Assembly: GCA_030220185.1 (NCBI GenBank)
Contig: JASPKZ010002335.1
Span: forward strand, 162,001-226,000
Direction of reading: 5' to 3'
DNA: 64,000 bases
DNA from: Diploptera punctata
Taxonomy: Eukaryota; Arthropoda; Insecta; Blattodea; Blaberidae
Numbering within the stretch: the stretch's first letter is position 1; every line of letters begins with the position of its first letter. This document shows positions 23,822-33,954 of the stretch, piece by piece. The notes under the pieces are model-generated. The model worked only from the letters and a program-made list of their open reading frames with translations. It ran no database searches and was not told the DNA's origin. Made by a program: the position numbers and the translations under genes.

Positions 23822-23900
23822 CCCATAAGCCCCACGTGGGGACACCGGAGCTTCTTAACCAAGCTAATTTAGTTAAGGTTATTTACCTACAGATGTCAAC
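23822..23900 (-). mobile_element. SINE-A, part 1 of a split copy
   Basis: The 3' part of a minus-strand SINE-A. It resumes at 24981 after a LINE insertion. Confidence 0.8.
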
Positions 23901-24951
23901 ATTACTTGAAAAAAGAAGAGAATTCAACTTAGAAACACATTTTGCTTTCATAGATTTTGAAAAAGCATTCGACACAGTCAAGAGATCAAAACTCTTAAAT
24001 ATATTGGAAGACAGAAATATACCAAATTTACTTCGGCAGAACATACAAAATATTTACAAAGACAACACCATAAAGATTAAATTAAATAACAGATTTTCTG
24101 AAGAAGGGATTATAAATCGTGGTGTGAGACAAGGCTGCCCCCTATCCCCAACACTCTTTGCAATTTATATCAATGAAGTAATATGTTGCTGGAACAAAAC
24201 ATATAAATTTGGAATAAGAATATCAGAAAATAGAAAATTAAACACCCTATTGTTTGCAGATGACCAAATAATAATAGCAAATTCCGAAGATAATCTACAG
24301 AAAGGTCTGTATGAACTTAACAAAATTACAGAAGAATATGGATTAAAGATATCTACAGAAAAAACAAAAATTATGGCATTTCAAGGTGTAGATCCTGTCA
24401 GAAGTAAAATTGTACTGGACAATAAAATTTTGGAGCAGGTGAATAATTTTACATATCTAGGATGCAATATCTCATATGAAGAAGAAAAGGATGTAAATGC
24501 AAAAATATCTAAATTTTTAAGAATTTTAGGGTTAATAAATTCTATCTTCAAGCCACAGTTAGTCCAAAAGCATTCAAGACTGAAAGTGTATAAAACACTG
24601 GCTCTTCCAACTCTTTTGTATGGTAGCGAAGTATGGACGTTGAAACAGAAGGATATACAGAGACTTAGATCTGCTGAAATGAGATATCTTCGGAGGACTG
24701 CAGGATACACACTACTAGATCACAAAAAAAATGAAGACATCTTAGAAGAATTACACATGGAATCTTTAGAAAACAAAATTTCTGATTATAAGTCAAGATG
24801 GATACAACATGTTCATCGAATGGAAGATCACAGAATACCCAAACTAATGTTAAGATATCAACCTGCAGGAAGAAGAAGACCAGGACGTCCACTCAAAAGA
24901 CTTCTGGATGGTGTTTCTCTTGAGGCCGAAACAGGTCAACAAATGGCCTAA
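23901..24951 (+). pseudogene. RTE-like reverse transcriptase, truncated but open
   Basis: One uninterrupted frame encodes the palm, thumb and tail of a non-LTR reverse transcriptase. In order: FAFIDFEKAFDTVKRSK (first catalytic Asp region, near 23945), RGVRQGCPLSPTLFAIYINE (fingers/palm signature, near 24120), LLFADDQIIIANSEDNLQ (FADD catalytic pair, near 24250), FTYLGCNISYEEEKDV, YGSEVWTLK, and the C-terminal SRWIQHVHRMEDHRIPK followed by PAGRRRPGRPLKRL. The open frame seems to start at a Met at 23773, but that stretch is SINE sequence; the LINE part starts at 23901 after the target duplication. It lacks the endonuclease and the first RT blocks, so it is dead on arrival. Lack of stops suggests a young insertion. 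Confidence 0.9.
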
Positions 24952-24980
24952 ATTCGTGAATGTACTATGATGATGATGAT
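23901..24980 (+). mobile_element. 5'-truncated LINE-B insertion inside SINE-A, 9-bp TSD
   Basis: The direct repeat gatgtcaac is found at 23892-23900 and 24981-24989. The 1080 bases between are a LINE whose 5' part, including the endonuclease, is missing, and which ends in an ATG/GAT simple repeat (24967-24980). The SINE sequence on the two sides joins perfectly across it. Confidence 0.92.
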
Positions 24981-25275
24981 GATGTCAACAAGCGACGTGT
25001 GGTTAGCACATCGCCTCAATGAGACATCTAGGACGTAACTAAGGTATTGCTTCGACGGATCAAGGTCGGTTAAAAATTTCCACAGAGGCATTTTTATTCA
25101 GCCTTTCGAATATTTTATGAGCCTGAAAATGTGCAGGCTCGGGACCCACGGCTTGAAGTCCTCTCCGGAGGGTTTCGTCCCTTAGTTTTTTCCATCGTGA
25201 AAATCCATCAAACTCTGGTCGGGATTGAACCTACTATTCTCGGAACTAGAGGCAAACAATATACCAGTAGTCTAT
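24981..25275 (-). mobile_element. SINE-A, part 2 of a split copy
   Basis: Continuation of 23822-23900 through the body (caggctcgggacccacgg) to the degraded tRNA-like head near 25275. Confidence 0.8.
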
Positions 25276-25737
25276 TAATGTTTGACATGTTTGCTAGAGC
25301 GTGGTATATAGGTTGTACAGAATGCGCTTAAAAATAATTATATTACAGATACACTGTACTGAATGTTACTTTTCCTCCTGTTGTTTACAATTACTCAACT
25401 GTATAGTTAAACTGAAACTCCATCAGCCTCCAATATTACAATTATTTTTATATTTTTACAAGAAAATGTATTACTACAAAGAATAATTTTTAATCAGAAT
25501 GTTTATATATGTGAGAGTGTTACATTCTATCAATTTTGAAATAGGAAGCAATGATTATAAATGCATATTTCAGGCGCCACGAGATCGTTCAAGGCACAGA
25601 GAGGACGTTAAACAAATAATTATTTACTTACCAGGCTTTAAGGTGTTGTATCCTATGGCACTAATCAACTTGTCCATGAAATGCGCGCCTTGAAAGATAA
25701 TTTCCTGCCATTACTGCAATTATCTCTCCCCTAATAC

Positions 25738-26085
25738 TGTCGGCCGCGGTGGTCTATGGTTGTGTTCCTTGCTACTAGTTCCGAGAATCGCGGGTTCAAC
25801 CCGGCCGGGGTCGATGGATTTTTAGGATAAAAAATTCAAAGGGACAAATCCTTTAGGAGGGACTTTAAGCAGTCTGAAGATTTTCGGGCTCGTAAAAAAA
25901 CCTCAAACCTGAATAAAAAGGTATCTTAACAAATGTAACCGACCTTACTTCCAAGTAATACCTTAGTTTCCTATTAGATGTCTCCTCGAGGCGATGTACT
26001 AATCACATGTCACTCGCTGACATCTATAGAAAAATAAAGGTAACTAAATTAGTCTGGTTAAGAAACTTCCCACTAGGGGAGCACC
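25738..26085 (+). mobile_element. SINE-A, plus strand, full length
   Basis: The head starts at 25740 (cggccgcggtggtctatggt) with a B-box-like gggttcaacccgg. The body is followed by 'ggtaactaaattagtctggt' and the aacttcccactagggg end. It defines both ends of the family. Confidence 0.82.
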
Positions 26086-26289
26086 AATGTCCCGAGCAGA
26101 GCGAACGGGGATCAGCAAATCAATTAGATCATCTATCAAGAACCAGAGTTCAGTTCTGTTAATGGTTTATCCATAATCCTACGTTGATTAATTTCTGGAT
26201 TTGCAGTTAAGCACAAAATTCAATAATCTTCGTCAGTTGAAAATGAACATAATGATGACACCACATGTTATATAACGTACGCATTTTCC

Positions 26290-26560
26290 CTATAATGTGG
26301 TGATTTGAATACCAGCAGGCTGCAGGTCTCATATCCACATGTGTTAATCATTACACTCGTGGACAATCACCCGCCAGATAAGGGTAACCTGTAGTCAGGA
26401 TGTCGTGTCTCTCAACCTGGAACCGCTACTTAGATGCTTGGAAGCACCGATTCCATACAGGCCGAAATCCCATGAGGAAATTTGTTCCCCCATGGGGACT
26501 CAAACCAGCGCAAGTCACATAGCTCTGCACCAAGTCATGATGCCTGACACTTCGGCGCGA
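26290..26560 (-). mobile_element. SINE-F, minus strand
   Basis: The complement of the SINE-F head (gttcccccatggggactcaa near 26486) and body, with the 3' region toward 26290. Confidence 0.6.
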
Positions 26561-26972
26561 GAGTTAAGTAGATATTCTAAATAAGTTGTGGCAATTTAAG
26601 GTAAAAACTATTAAAATCTCATACAGTTCATTCATTAAACGGCATGTGAAATTCATACTTTTTTTTTTAATTTCATAAGATACCTAGCAATACTATTCAT
26701 ACATTTCTAATAGTTATTATTTTTCTTAAATGAAAAGTGCTATAGAAAATGTATCATGTTTAAATTAAGTATTTTATAGTTTTTTTAATTAAAATAAATC
26801 TGAAATACGAATTTCAGAACATTAGTTTGTTATATCAAAATAACTAAGTTTTTACCATCTGTATAACTTGTGACATAGAGGTTAGGGACAACCTGTATAA
26901 TAAGAATAGTCTAAATAAAGTACAAACATCATTATTACATATTTCATTAATATTATTTAATTCAAATAAATA

Positions 26973-27240
26973 GTCCATATTTGTGGTCTAGAGGTAATGT
27001 CGTTGCCTTAGACATAGCTGGCCCGAGTTCGATGCCCTGGTAGGGTCGTTTTTTTTTTAGGTTTTCCTCACCAGTAAAGGAAATGTCAGCAGGTTTTAAG
27101 GCCCAAATAGTCTCCGAACACCATCTGACCATCATAACAATCCGTTTTAAGTTGCCTTGTGAATATATGAGTGAATATGTGTTAAATGTTCGTGTTGTCT
27201 TGGAGGTGCCACTGACATTCAGCTAATCAGGGATATTAGT
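26973..27240 (+). mobile_element. SINE-C variant, plus strand
   Basis: Head tttgtggtctagaggtaatg with a cgagttcgatgccc B-box-like segment, then the shared 'aggttttcctcacc' body and a tail related to the 1090 and 22885 copies. Confidence 0.65.
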
Positions 27241-27460
27241 GTAGTCGAAAATAGCCCTATGCATGTAATCCAGAGTTGAAAATCCTCTTCTGACAGCTCT
27301 TGTCCCTGGAAGGTTCGTTTTGGAGTGGGATACGTGAAAGTACCTAAAAAAAGGAGAGGTTAAATGAAAGTAAAAAGAGATAAAATAAATGTTTTATTAT
27401 CAAAATGTTAAGTTATGAAGTTTTGGATTTAAGTTAATGATATGCATGATCAATATCCGA

Positions 27461-27797
27461 GCGCTCCTTTGCGAAAACCGCTTAGCAAGGTAATTTAGTT
27501 ACGCTATAGATGTCAGCAATAATAACTGGTTAGCTTGTCGCCTCAAATAGACACCTAATAGGCAACTAAGATATTACTTGAATGATAACAGCAAATTAAA
27601 TTTTCCTCCGAGGCTATAATATTGAACTGAGGTTCTTTTACGAGACCGAAAATCTTCAAACTCGGGACACACGGCTTAGAGTCCTTCCCGAGCGACTGTC
27701 CCTTGAATTTTCTTTCCTAAAAAAGTCATCACCCCCGGCCAGTTTGAATCCGCAACTCTCAGGACCAGAGGCAAAGAATTTAACCCTAGACCACGTA
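27461..27797 (-). mobile_element. SINE-A copy in PAQR4-like intron 1
   Basis: A near full-length minus-strand tRNA-headed SINE. Its 3' part (the gctccttt end) is at 27461 and its tRNA-like head at about 27797, with a B-box-like segment near 27745-27755. It sits about 29 bp downstream of the PAQR4-like splice donor, with transcription in the same direction as the gene. Confidence 0.75.
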
Positions 27798-27826
27798 CGC
27801 CAATGATAAAAGTCATAACCACTTAC

Positions 27827-28163
27827 CATGTGTGAGGATGTTGATGGTTTCGTTGTGGAGATAAAAGAGGCTGTTGATGCTTCCCCAGAAGGTGAGCAGC
27901 GGTCTATACCCTGTGAAGATGTAAGGGTTGAACTGCAGATGAGGTGGCATGTCGCGGAAATGCAACAGATCTTTGTTTTTCTTCGGACTTCCTCCGTCGT
28001 TCGAACGGGTACTAGTTGTTTCATCTAAACGCTTTAACATTTTATCATTGTCCTCTAAAGTTTCGTAAGAACAAGATTTATCGTTCGTTACTCTAATATT
28101 TGCACCTTCCGACAGCAAAGAATGACTATGCGGTTGCTGTGCAACAACACCATTATTCGACAT
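27827..28163 (-). CDS. PAQR4: PAQR4-like receptor, first coding exon
   Basis: This exon encodes the N-terminus of a progestin and adipoQ receptor family protein, a seven-pass membrane protein class. The ATG is at 28163, and a good splice donor (gtaagt, 27826-27821) follows 112 full codons plus one base, so the exon ends in phase 1 and the split codon reads Gly. Residues 1-70 are a polar, low-complexity cytosolic tail. From residue 73 the family signature is plain: PPHLQFN (73-79), TGYRP (84-88) and SLFYLHNETINILTH (98-112), which is the conserved E-x2-N-x3-H block just before the first membrane helix. The PPHLQFN/TGYRP/SLFYLHNE/THG pattern matches PAQR4 better than PAQR3 or the AdipoR proteins. 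In-frame GTG-ATA codons lie upstream of the ATG, but the ATG is the natural start. Downstream exons, which would hold the membrane helices, were not found in this window. They may lie in the 27 kb to the left or beyond it. The divergent neighbour starts about 0.5 kb away. Confidence 0.88.
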
Positions 28164-28446
28164 TATCACTCCTCAAAATTATTCAAAATACCGGCGTTTT
28201 AATTTTTACCAAGGCTCAAAATATTTCCTCAAATTACGCGGATTTTTACGTGTCACCTAAAATTTGATAGAGACATCGCGCCTTTTTGGAACGCTGTTTT
28301 TTCTAGATGGAACGCTGGGATGTCGAGTGGGACAATCCCGTTACCCCTAAACACTAAACTCACAACCACTAATGGAGGCCATACTGCTACATACCCACAA
28401 TCCCTCTCAACAACACTGCATTCACCTTTTATAGATGTGGAAAAAT

Positions 28447-28462
28447 CGTTGCCATGGCAACG
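28447..28462. promoter_or_regulatory. Perfect palindromic X-box (RFX binding site)
   Basis: The 16 bases cgttgccatggcaacg are their own reverse complement and contain the full RFX consensus GTTGCCATGGCAAC. RFX-family factors drive ciliary genes in animals through such sites, usually within a few hundred bases of the start. This one lies 283 bp upstream of the PAQR4-like ATG and 235 bp upstream of the divergent ATG. In insects RFX acts mainly in ciliated sensory neurons and sperm precursors (family knowledge). Which gene it serves is inferred, not shown. Confidence 0.75.
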
Positions 28463-28634
28463 GGTATTGATTGTGACATTAGAACGACGCACAGATCTAG
28501 TGGGTGGATATCCCGGAAAATACGCGTAAGTCTCAAAATAACGCAATTCAATTCTCAACCCTTACATTTTATTGCGATATAAACAAATGTGTGCTTATTT
28601 TAACCTGTAAATGGATTTTCGCGAGTTGTTTTTG

Positions 28635-28646
28635 TGCGCAAGCGCA
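28635..28646. promoter_or_regulatory. NRF1/Ewg-like site
   Basis: The bases tgcgcaagcgca match the NRF1 palindrome TGCGCATGCGCA except for one central base. NRF1 (Ewg in flies) binds promoters of housekeeping and neuronal genes. The site lies 52 bp upstream of the candidate plus-strand ATG, so it may fall in the 5' untranslated region or core promoter. Confidence 0.4.
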
Positions 28647-28697
28647 CCTGTTCTTGGTTCATGTTGAGAATTCGCTGTACGTCTTGATTCAACTAAA

Positions 28698-28727
28698 ATG
28701 GACACTCATGAACATGTTGGACGGGAG
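28698..28727 (+). CDS. Probable first coding exon of divergent small gene
   Basis: The ATG at 28698 has a good initiation context (A at -3, G at +4) and opens a 10-codon reading frame, MDTHEHVGRE. It ends exactly at GAG|gtaaaa, a plausible splice donor, leaving phase 0. The start lies about 0.5 kb from the PAQR4-like ATG on the opposite strand, and both flank an X-box. An exon this short cannot be proven from sequence alone. Support comes from the exon at 30209, which has a phase-0 acceptor, stays open and ends at a strong donor. The joined product is not one I recognise. Confidence 0.5.
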
Positions 28728-29026
28728 GTAAAATTATTGTTAAATTTATAATAAACATATACTATGATGACAGCGATTAAATGGGACATTTCAGTGATGA
28801 TAAATTCAAACTATTTTCTTGTGTTTTCTTGGGTACCAAATAATTGTACTGCAACGCCACCAGATTTTATTTGGTACACGCGAAAAATCGACAAGAGACT
28901 TACTCAATAGTTTATGTAAATCTTTGTGAAGTACACGTGGCAATTATAATATCGGTAATCATGAAGAAACGATGTATGGCGAACTTATAACAATTATAAC
29001 TGTTAACAAACTAGCAGTTATAACTA

Positions 29027-29074
<48 letters not shown>

Positions 29075-30208
29075 CAGTCTTAAACTTAATGTTGTGAAGA
29101 CGAGTGAAAAGTAGATCAATAAAAAAATTGATTACTAATTTACTGAAATTATTACAATTTGTTGTGTTAATTAAGAATCCATTTAGCTTCACAAATATAC
29201 AAGAATATTTTAGATATCTTGAATCATTAAGTCTAAATTATTATTTTTTAAATAACTGATACCTATAAAGAGATACAGTTTTTTTTCTCTTCTATAATAA
29301 AATGTTAACTACAATTAAGCTAGTCATTATATAAAAAGAATCTTCCCTAGCAAGTTCATTGTTGTGCCTGTGTTGAATGTAGAATATAATTAAATTTTAA
29401 CTTTTTTTCACATAAACTATTTATGAAAATGTGGTTTTTGAAGGGTTGTTAAACTGAATATGCTACAGGCAGTTTATTCGTATAATGAATTAAGTATTCT
29501 GAACGTTTCATAAGTAGTTTCTAAGAGAAGTGTACAAATGTAGTAATTCAGACTGAATTAGTTAAAAATACTAGTATATAAAAACTATACATACGTTTTA
29601 AAGCTAAATGTCAGGTAATTATTTTTTTTTATCAAGGACTACTATTTATAAACCGATGTCTTAATATAACCGACAGATTAATTCATTACATGTTAATATT
29701 TTCCTTTTATTTTTGTATGTATAGTAGATAGGACTGTGTAAATTTTATTATTAGTTTTAATTTTAATTATCAACTTTATTGTTCAGTTTGGTCAAATAAT
29801 CGTTTAGTAATTAATATTATTGTAATTGCTGTTTTTAAAATGTAAGATATATTTGTCCTGGTGAGTGGAAGAGAAGCCACATGACCTTATCTCTATCAGG
29901 CTAAATAAATTAATAAAAGAAAATAAATACTTTTTATTTCTCTACACAGATAAACCTCCTTAAAATACTAATAAAAATAATTCCCTTAATCTTATATTTG
30001 TTCTTTCTCTCTAGGATAGATTATTGGTTAGGTCACGTTTAGGTTATGTTTTAACATTTCTTTATTTTAAACTTAACATTTAAATTTTTATGATCAGTTA
30101 CAACTGTTATAAATTCGCCATACATAATTTCTTAATAATTAACACAATTCTGATTATAATGTTTGGATGGGAATATTGTTTAATCGTGGTTTTGTTCTTA
30201 TTTTGAAG
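28728..30208 (+). other. Putative intron 1 of the divergent gene
   Basis: AT-rich sequence between the two candidate coding exons. It contains a (TA)n run at 29030-29072 and no transposon that I recognise, which is unusual here and fits a conserved gene body. No open reading frame of note. Confidence 0.4.
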
Positions 30209-30310
30209 AGAGGCAATGGTAACAGGCTGATACCATGGCGGTCCCGGTATCCTCTTGCATCCCCAACACACTATTCTGATACACATTGTGCTCAGGTACC
30301 TCTGAAACGA
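30209..30310 (+). CDS. Probable second coding exon of divergent small gene
   Basis: A pyrimidine-rich stretch ends in ttttgaag. It is followed by 34 open codons and then the donor CGA|gtaagt (30311), so the exon starts and ends in phase 0 and joins the 28698 exon in frame. The 34 residues are rich in Pro, Arg, Tyr and Trp (IPWRSRYPLASPTHYSDTHC in the middle). Short proteins of such composition occur among ciliary microtubule-associated proteins, and the upstream X-box would suit one, but that is inference; I recognise no family. The next exon is not identified. An apparent exon at 30571 proved to be LINE sequence. RNA-seq junction reads would decide. Confidence 0.45.
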
Positions 30311-30570
30311 GTAAGTATTCTTTAAATACCAATTATTTCTTAGATTTAAACTGAGTAGTTTACTATCTGCTTCTTGAATTAGTATTGATCATATGGTAGT
30401 ACTGACATATTTGTTCAATATATTTACGATCATATGTCCCACGTGCCTGTCTGATCTTTCATACGTAACCCTATTCTTGCGGTTAATAAAATAAAAATTA
30501 TACACACAGAAAGAACAAATATTGACAAACCCATGTCCATAATATGTTATGTTTTTTCTTATTATTTTAG

Positions 30571-30905
30571 AGCGGAGAAAAGGTTAAGAGTATTTCAAAA
30601 TTAAGTGATTATGATTTTTTTGATAAAATAGTCGAATGGAAGAAATTATATAACAGTAAGATTTATGATATGGAACCAGATCAATAGCAACAGTTAAATC
30701 TCCTAAACTACGAAGAGCAGGACATGTGGCACGAATGGGGAAAAATGAGGGGTCACTGTAACTACTTGTAGGATAATCAAGAGAACACGCCAATAGGTAG
30801 ACCAAGAATAATGTTAATCGTGATGTGAATTATACAGGGACATCTCAGAATAGGGATGTTGGAGAACACGACCATGAACCTCCGGATTCGATAGCGCCAG
30901 TGAGT
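30571..30905 (+). pseudogene. LINE-A 3' end, plus strand
   Basis: Aligns along its length with the plus-strand copy at 38570-38970: the 'ggagaaaagg' start, 'cgaatggaagaa', 'gcaggacatgtggcacgaat', and the 'gatagcgccagtgagttg' 3' end with a TTAG-type tail. A fortuitous splice acceptor at its left edge mimics an exon. Confidence 0.8.
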
Positions 30906-30989
30906 TGATTGGTTAGTTAGTTAATTAGTTTATTTAAGAAAATGTTCTAATTAATTCGCTCACTCACTGCCTTTAACGAAACAAAACTT

Positions 30990-31530
30990 TCATGCCCGCG
31001 AAGACATAAGCTCTCCATACATCCCTATCCCCATCTAATATTTTTCAAACTTTGTCTTGTATAATTCATCTCCCTCTAATCATGGTTAATACTATTCTCC
31101 CACCTCATTATTGGCCTCTGCTTCCTAAGTTGCCATGCCCCTCTTTCATTCCCCATTCGTTCCATATGTTATGCCCAATGCAGTCTACGATACTTAATTG
31201 TTCCCCATAGAAATCATGTAACCCAGTTAATCAGTTAATAGGTTTTCTCCATTCGCCTGTGTGTTCACCTCTCTCTGTTCAAAAAAAAATCAAGAACTTT
31301 TATCTCAAATACTCGCCATTTATTCTCCTCTCTTAGAGAGACTAGATTTCGCATCCATATAATAAAACTAGAAGAGTCGCCGTATTTTTAGTTCAATATT
31401 TTGTGAGAGAAATAAAAAACAGGATACTTAATAGCACGTGTTTCCAGAGCTGAGCCTTGTTTAATTTATTTATGCAGTTCATTTCTGTTAATAATTATCG
31501 TTCCTAGGATAAAAATTACTCGTAATTTCA
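30990..31530 (-). pseudogene. LINE-A 3' half, minus strand
   Basis: A decayed opposite-strand copy facing the one at 30571; the two meet tail to tail with about 80 bp between. Contains 'ctctccatacatccctatcc' and the RT thumb region. Confidence 0.78.
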
Positions 31531-32600
31531 AAACATTAACATTGTTTTATCTGTTCAATTTAATTAACATAACATTAACTATGGCTTTTTTATCAAATAA
31601 TTTGAACCAGTTCTTTACACCTCACCTGAAATTAGCTCTCTTCATTTGACTACTTTCAAAGGAAAATCTCATTCATCCTCAGCCAACAACGGTCCAAGAA
31701 ACAGAGCTGATATGAGGTGAAGTATAAAGAATCGATTCAATGTTATCAAATGACAGGTATTTAGCATTTAAGCTTCCCAATATAATTCCACAATATCTTC
31801 GCAATTCTGTCTGTCTTTATTTAACTGTAATGTGTATCTTCATATTCAGTTGTACAGTTATACCATTTCATCTTATGCATTCAATAAAAAGAAAAGTCAG
31901 TCGCGGAGGAACTGCGTAAACTAAGCGAATTCCGCAACAAGTCAAATTTATGATCCGATTTTGCTGGTTTACTTAATATATATTTATTTTGTCAATTAAA
32001 TATTATGTATTCAGTTACGTTGCGAGAAAATGAGCACGGCGCCAGCTAGAGCGATTTTTAAATTACATATCTTAAATTAATTTATTTTGTTCAATAATCT
32101 GAAATATGTTACAGATTAGGCCGGATAGTGTATGTTAAGGTTCTGAAGAATGTAGGCCTAATCTGAATTTATATATGAACAAGAAAGTAAGAAATATATC
32201 CTGAGTTATCAAAGTTACAATAGCATAGATGACAAAGGAAGAAGTCAACTCCAGTTGGCCTCCAGTTCGAATCCCATGCTGTACTTTTACAATACACAGA
32301 TTCTCACCAACGATCTAAAAATATATAATACATTTTATTTCTGCATATAGCATAATATAATAAATATAAATCATTCCACATGAAACGGGAAAAATCCTCT
32401 AGCAGACATTGATCGGTTTGCCACCTGTAGGTAAAACGTAGAACAATGGCCTATAATGACATTCCTACATGCAATTTGTAAGCCTATGACATATTAAACA
32501 ATTTAAAATGTATGAATAAATAGCATAAACATACGTTCAGTTTTAAATATAACATGAATGTAATATAAAGAATGTTCCATATCCTGTTTTCAATTCTCGG
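31531..32600. other. Gene-free AT-rich stretch
   Basis: No gene seen. A B-box-like 'cagttcgaatccc' occurs at about 32263, without a clear SINE body. Confidence 0.5.
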
Positions 32601-32602
32601 AA

Positions 32603-33430
32603 ATGATGGATGGACATCTCCTGTCGCAGCGCGAAGAGAACTACGGCAAAAAAAAGTGGGCCAGTCGATTTCACCTAGAAGGAGAAGTTATAAATCATGT
32701 AATTCCTGGAGGGTTACGAATTTCTTCCCGGAGAGAGGACGCGAGTTTAATTAGGGAAGTTAGGTATCACCCATTTCTAATTTACCCTGAATTAATAATC
32801 AGGTCCAACTTTCCGAACTCCGCAGCAACCGCTACGAGCTGTCTTGTCGAGCTGCCAGGAAGGTTAGATTGGATGATGAGCAGATCTTGGATAATCTATC
32901 CTTCGTTTCTACTCAAAACAGGACTTCGATTGGAATATGGGATTTTTTCCGACAATGTAACCATCTCAAGCACGAACGACGGTTCTATCCGTTTATATCA
33001 CATGGATGGCTACCGATATGATGCTCGTTATGTGTATCCGGTTGCGAGCTTGGGGTGGACGTCGTTCATTGGTTCAGAAGTTCTAGAACGTATCCACGGG
33101 AGGTTCAACACGGCAGCCTATCTCCATATTTTGAAGAACATATCAGTTCCTTCCGCTTGAGAGTATTATCCTGAAGGAATGCTTGTGTTCCAACAGGATA
33201 ATCATTCGTTCAACTGTGCTCTTCGGATTCAAAGATGGTTTCGGAGGAGGCGTGATATCTATCTCTTGGGTCACCCGAGAGAATACGTTTTGGTGAGAGT
33301 GAAGGCAAATTTACGCTCCAAATCACCAGGACCATTCCATAGCCAGAACGAATTGGGGAATAGAGTTGTTGATGTATGGGAAGAAGTGGTATTGGATCAA
33401 GTATTTTCCCGCGCCAAATGCGTACTGTGA
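32603..33430 (+). pseudogene. Tc1-like transposase, decayed
   Basis: Two open segments form most of a Tc1-type transposase. An N-terminal HTH region (ISSRREDASLIREVRYHPF, then RSNFPNSAATATS) leads to the first catalytic block IFSDNVTISSTNDGSIRLYH, then GRFNTAAYLHILKNISVPSA and a stop at 33158. After that comes MLVFQQDNHSFNCALRIQRW, holding the second catalytic Asp. The third block, normally WPPRAPDMNPIENLW, is mostly deleted and reads straight into VRVKANLRSKSPGPFHSQ. The first block has DN where DE is usual. No terminal inverted repeats are obvious. The enzyme is inactive. Confidence 0.82.
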
Positions 33431-33954
33431 CAATCGCAGGTGGTATGTGGACGAGCTATTAGTTCCACAGTTTATTTATTTTCGTCTATTGTTTTGTTTT
33501 TCCTCCAAATATGACATTTAATTTATATTGCCACATCTGGCCTCATTATAGCCCTCAAATGTAGGGCAATAAACAACTCCACATAACCAACAGTGCGTTG
33601 TGTTTTGTCCCTAAAAAGGACAAATAAATGCATGCCACGTACATACTAAGCAAGTGTATTCTAGCACTGACCTAAATGTTATGTGTTATAGCATGACTTA
33701 AATGGATGTATTTCACTGAAAAAAAAAAACAACTGAACATCACAGTGTCGTGTCATGTACAGTATATAATTATAAAGAAATCCTTCTCTTGTGAACCTCA
33801 CCCTTAACACTTGCGTATTTTAACGACCAAGAGCCCTCTCAATGTTTTTGAGAGTAGTGTACTTTTTCCTTTTTTTTTTTGTGAGTTATATTATAATGAT
33901 GTTAAGTATTAACCTGGTTTTCACGCAGTAAATAGAGATCGTGAGAGAAACATC

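Larger units (their letters stand above)
28164..28697. promoter_or_regulatory. Divergent (bidirectional) promoter region
   Basis: This 534-bp interval separates the PAQR4-like ATG (minus) from the candidate small-gene ATG (plus). It is less AT-rich than its surroundings and holds a perfect X-box (28447-28462) and an NRF1-like site (28635-28646). I see no repeat in it and no convincing TATA box in either direction, as is usual for housekeeping-type divergent promoters. The 5' untranslated regions of both genes must lie here. Confidence 0.6.

Noticed and set aside
23773..23900. N-terminal 43 residues of the 392-codon reverse transcriptase frame.
   Set aside because: They are SINE and flanking sequence outside the target duplication, not part of the LINE protein.
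28253..28558. Frames on both strands between the two divergent genes (28253-28558 and 28320-28529).
   Set aside because: No family motif; they overlap the promoter with its X-box and are best explained by chance.
30571..30687. A third exon of the divergent gene: good acceptor, phase 0, 38 open codons to a stop.
   Set aside because: The whole segment aligns with LINE-A (for example 38570-38700), so the acceptor and frame are fortuitous.
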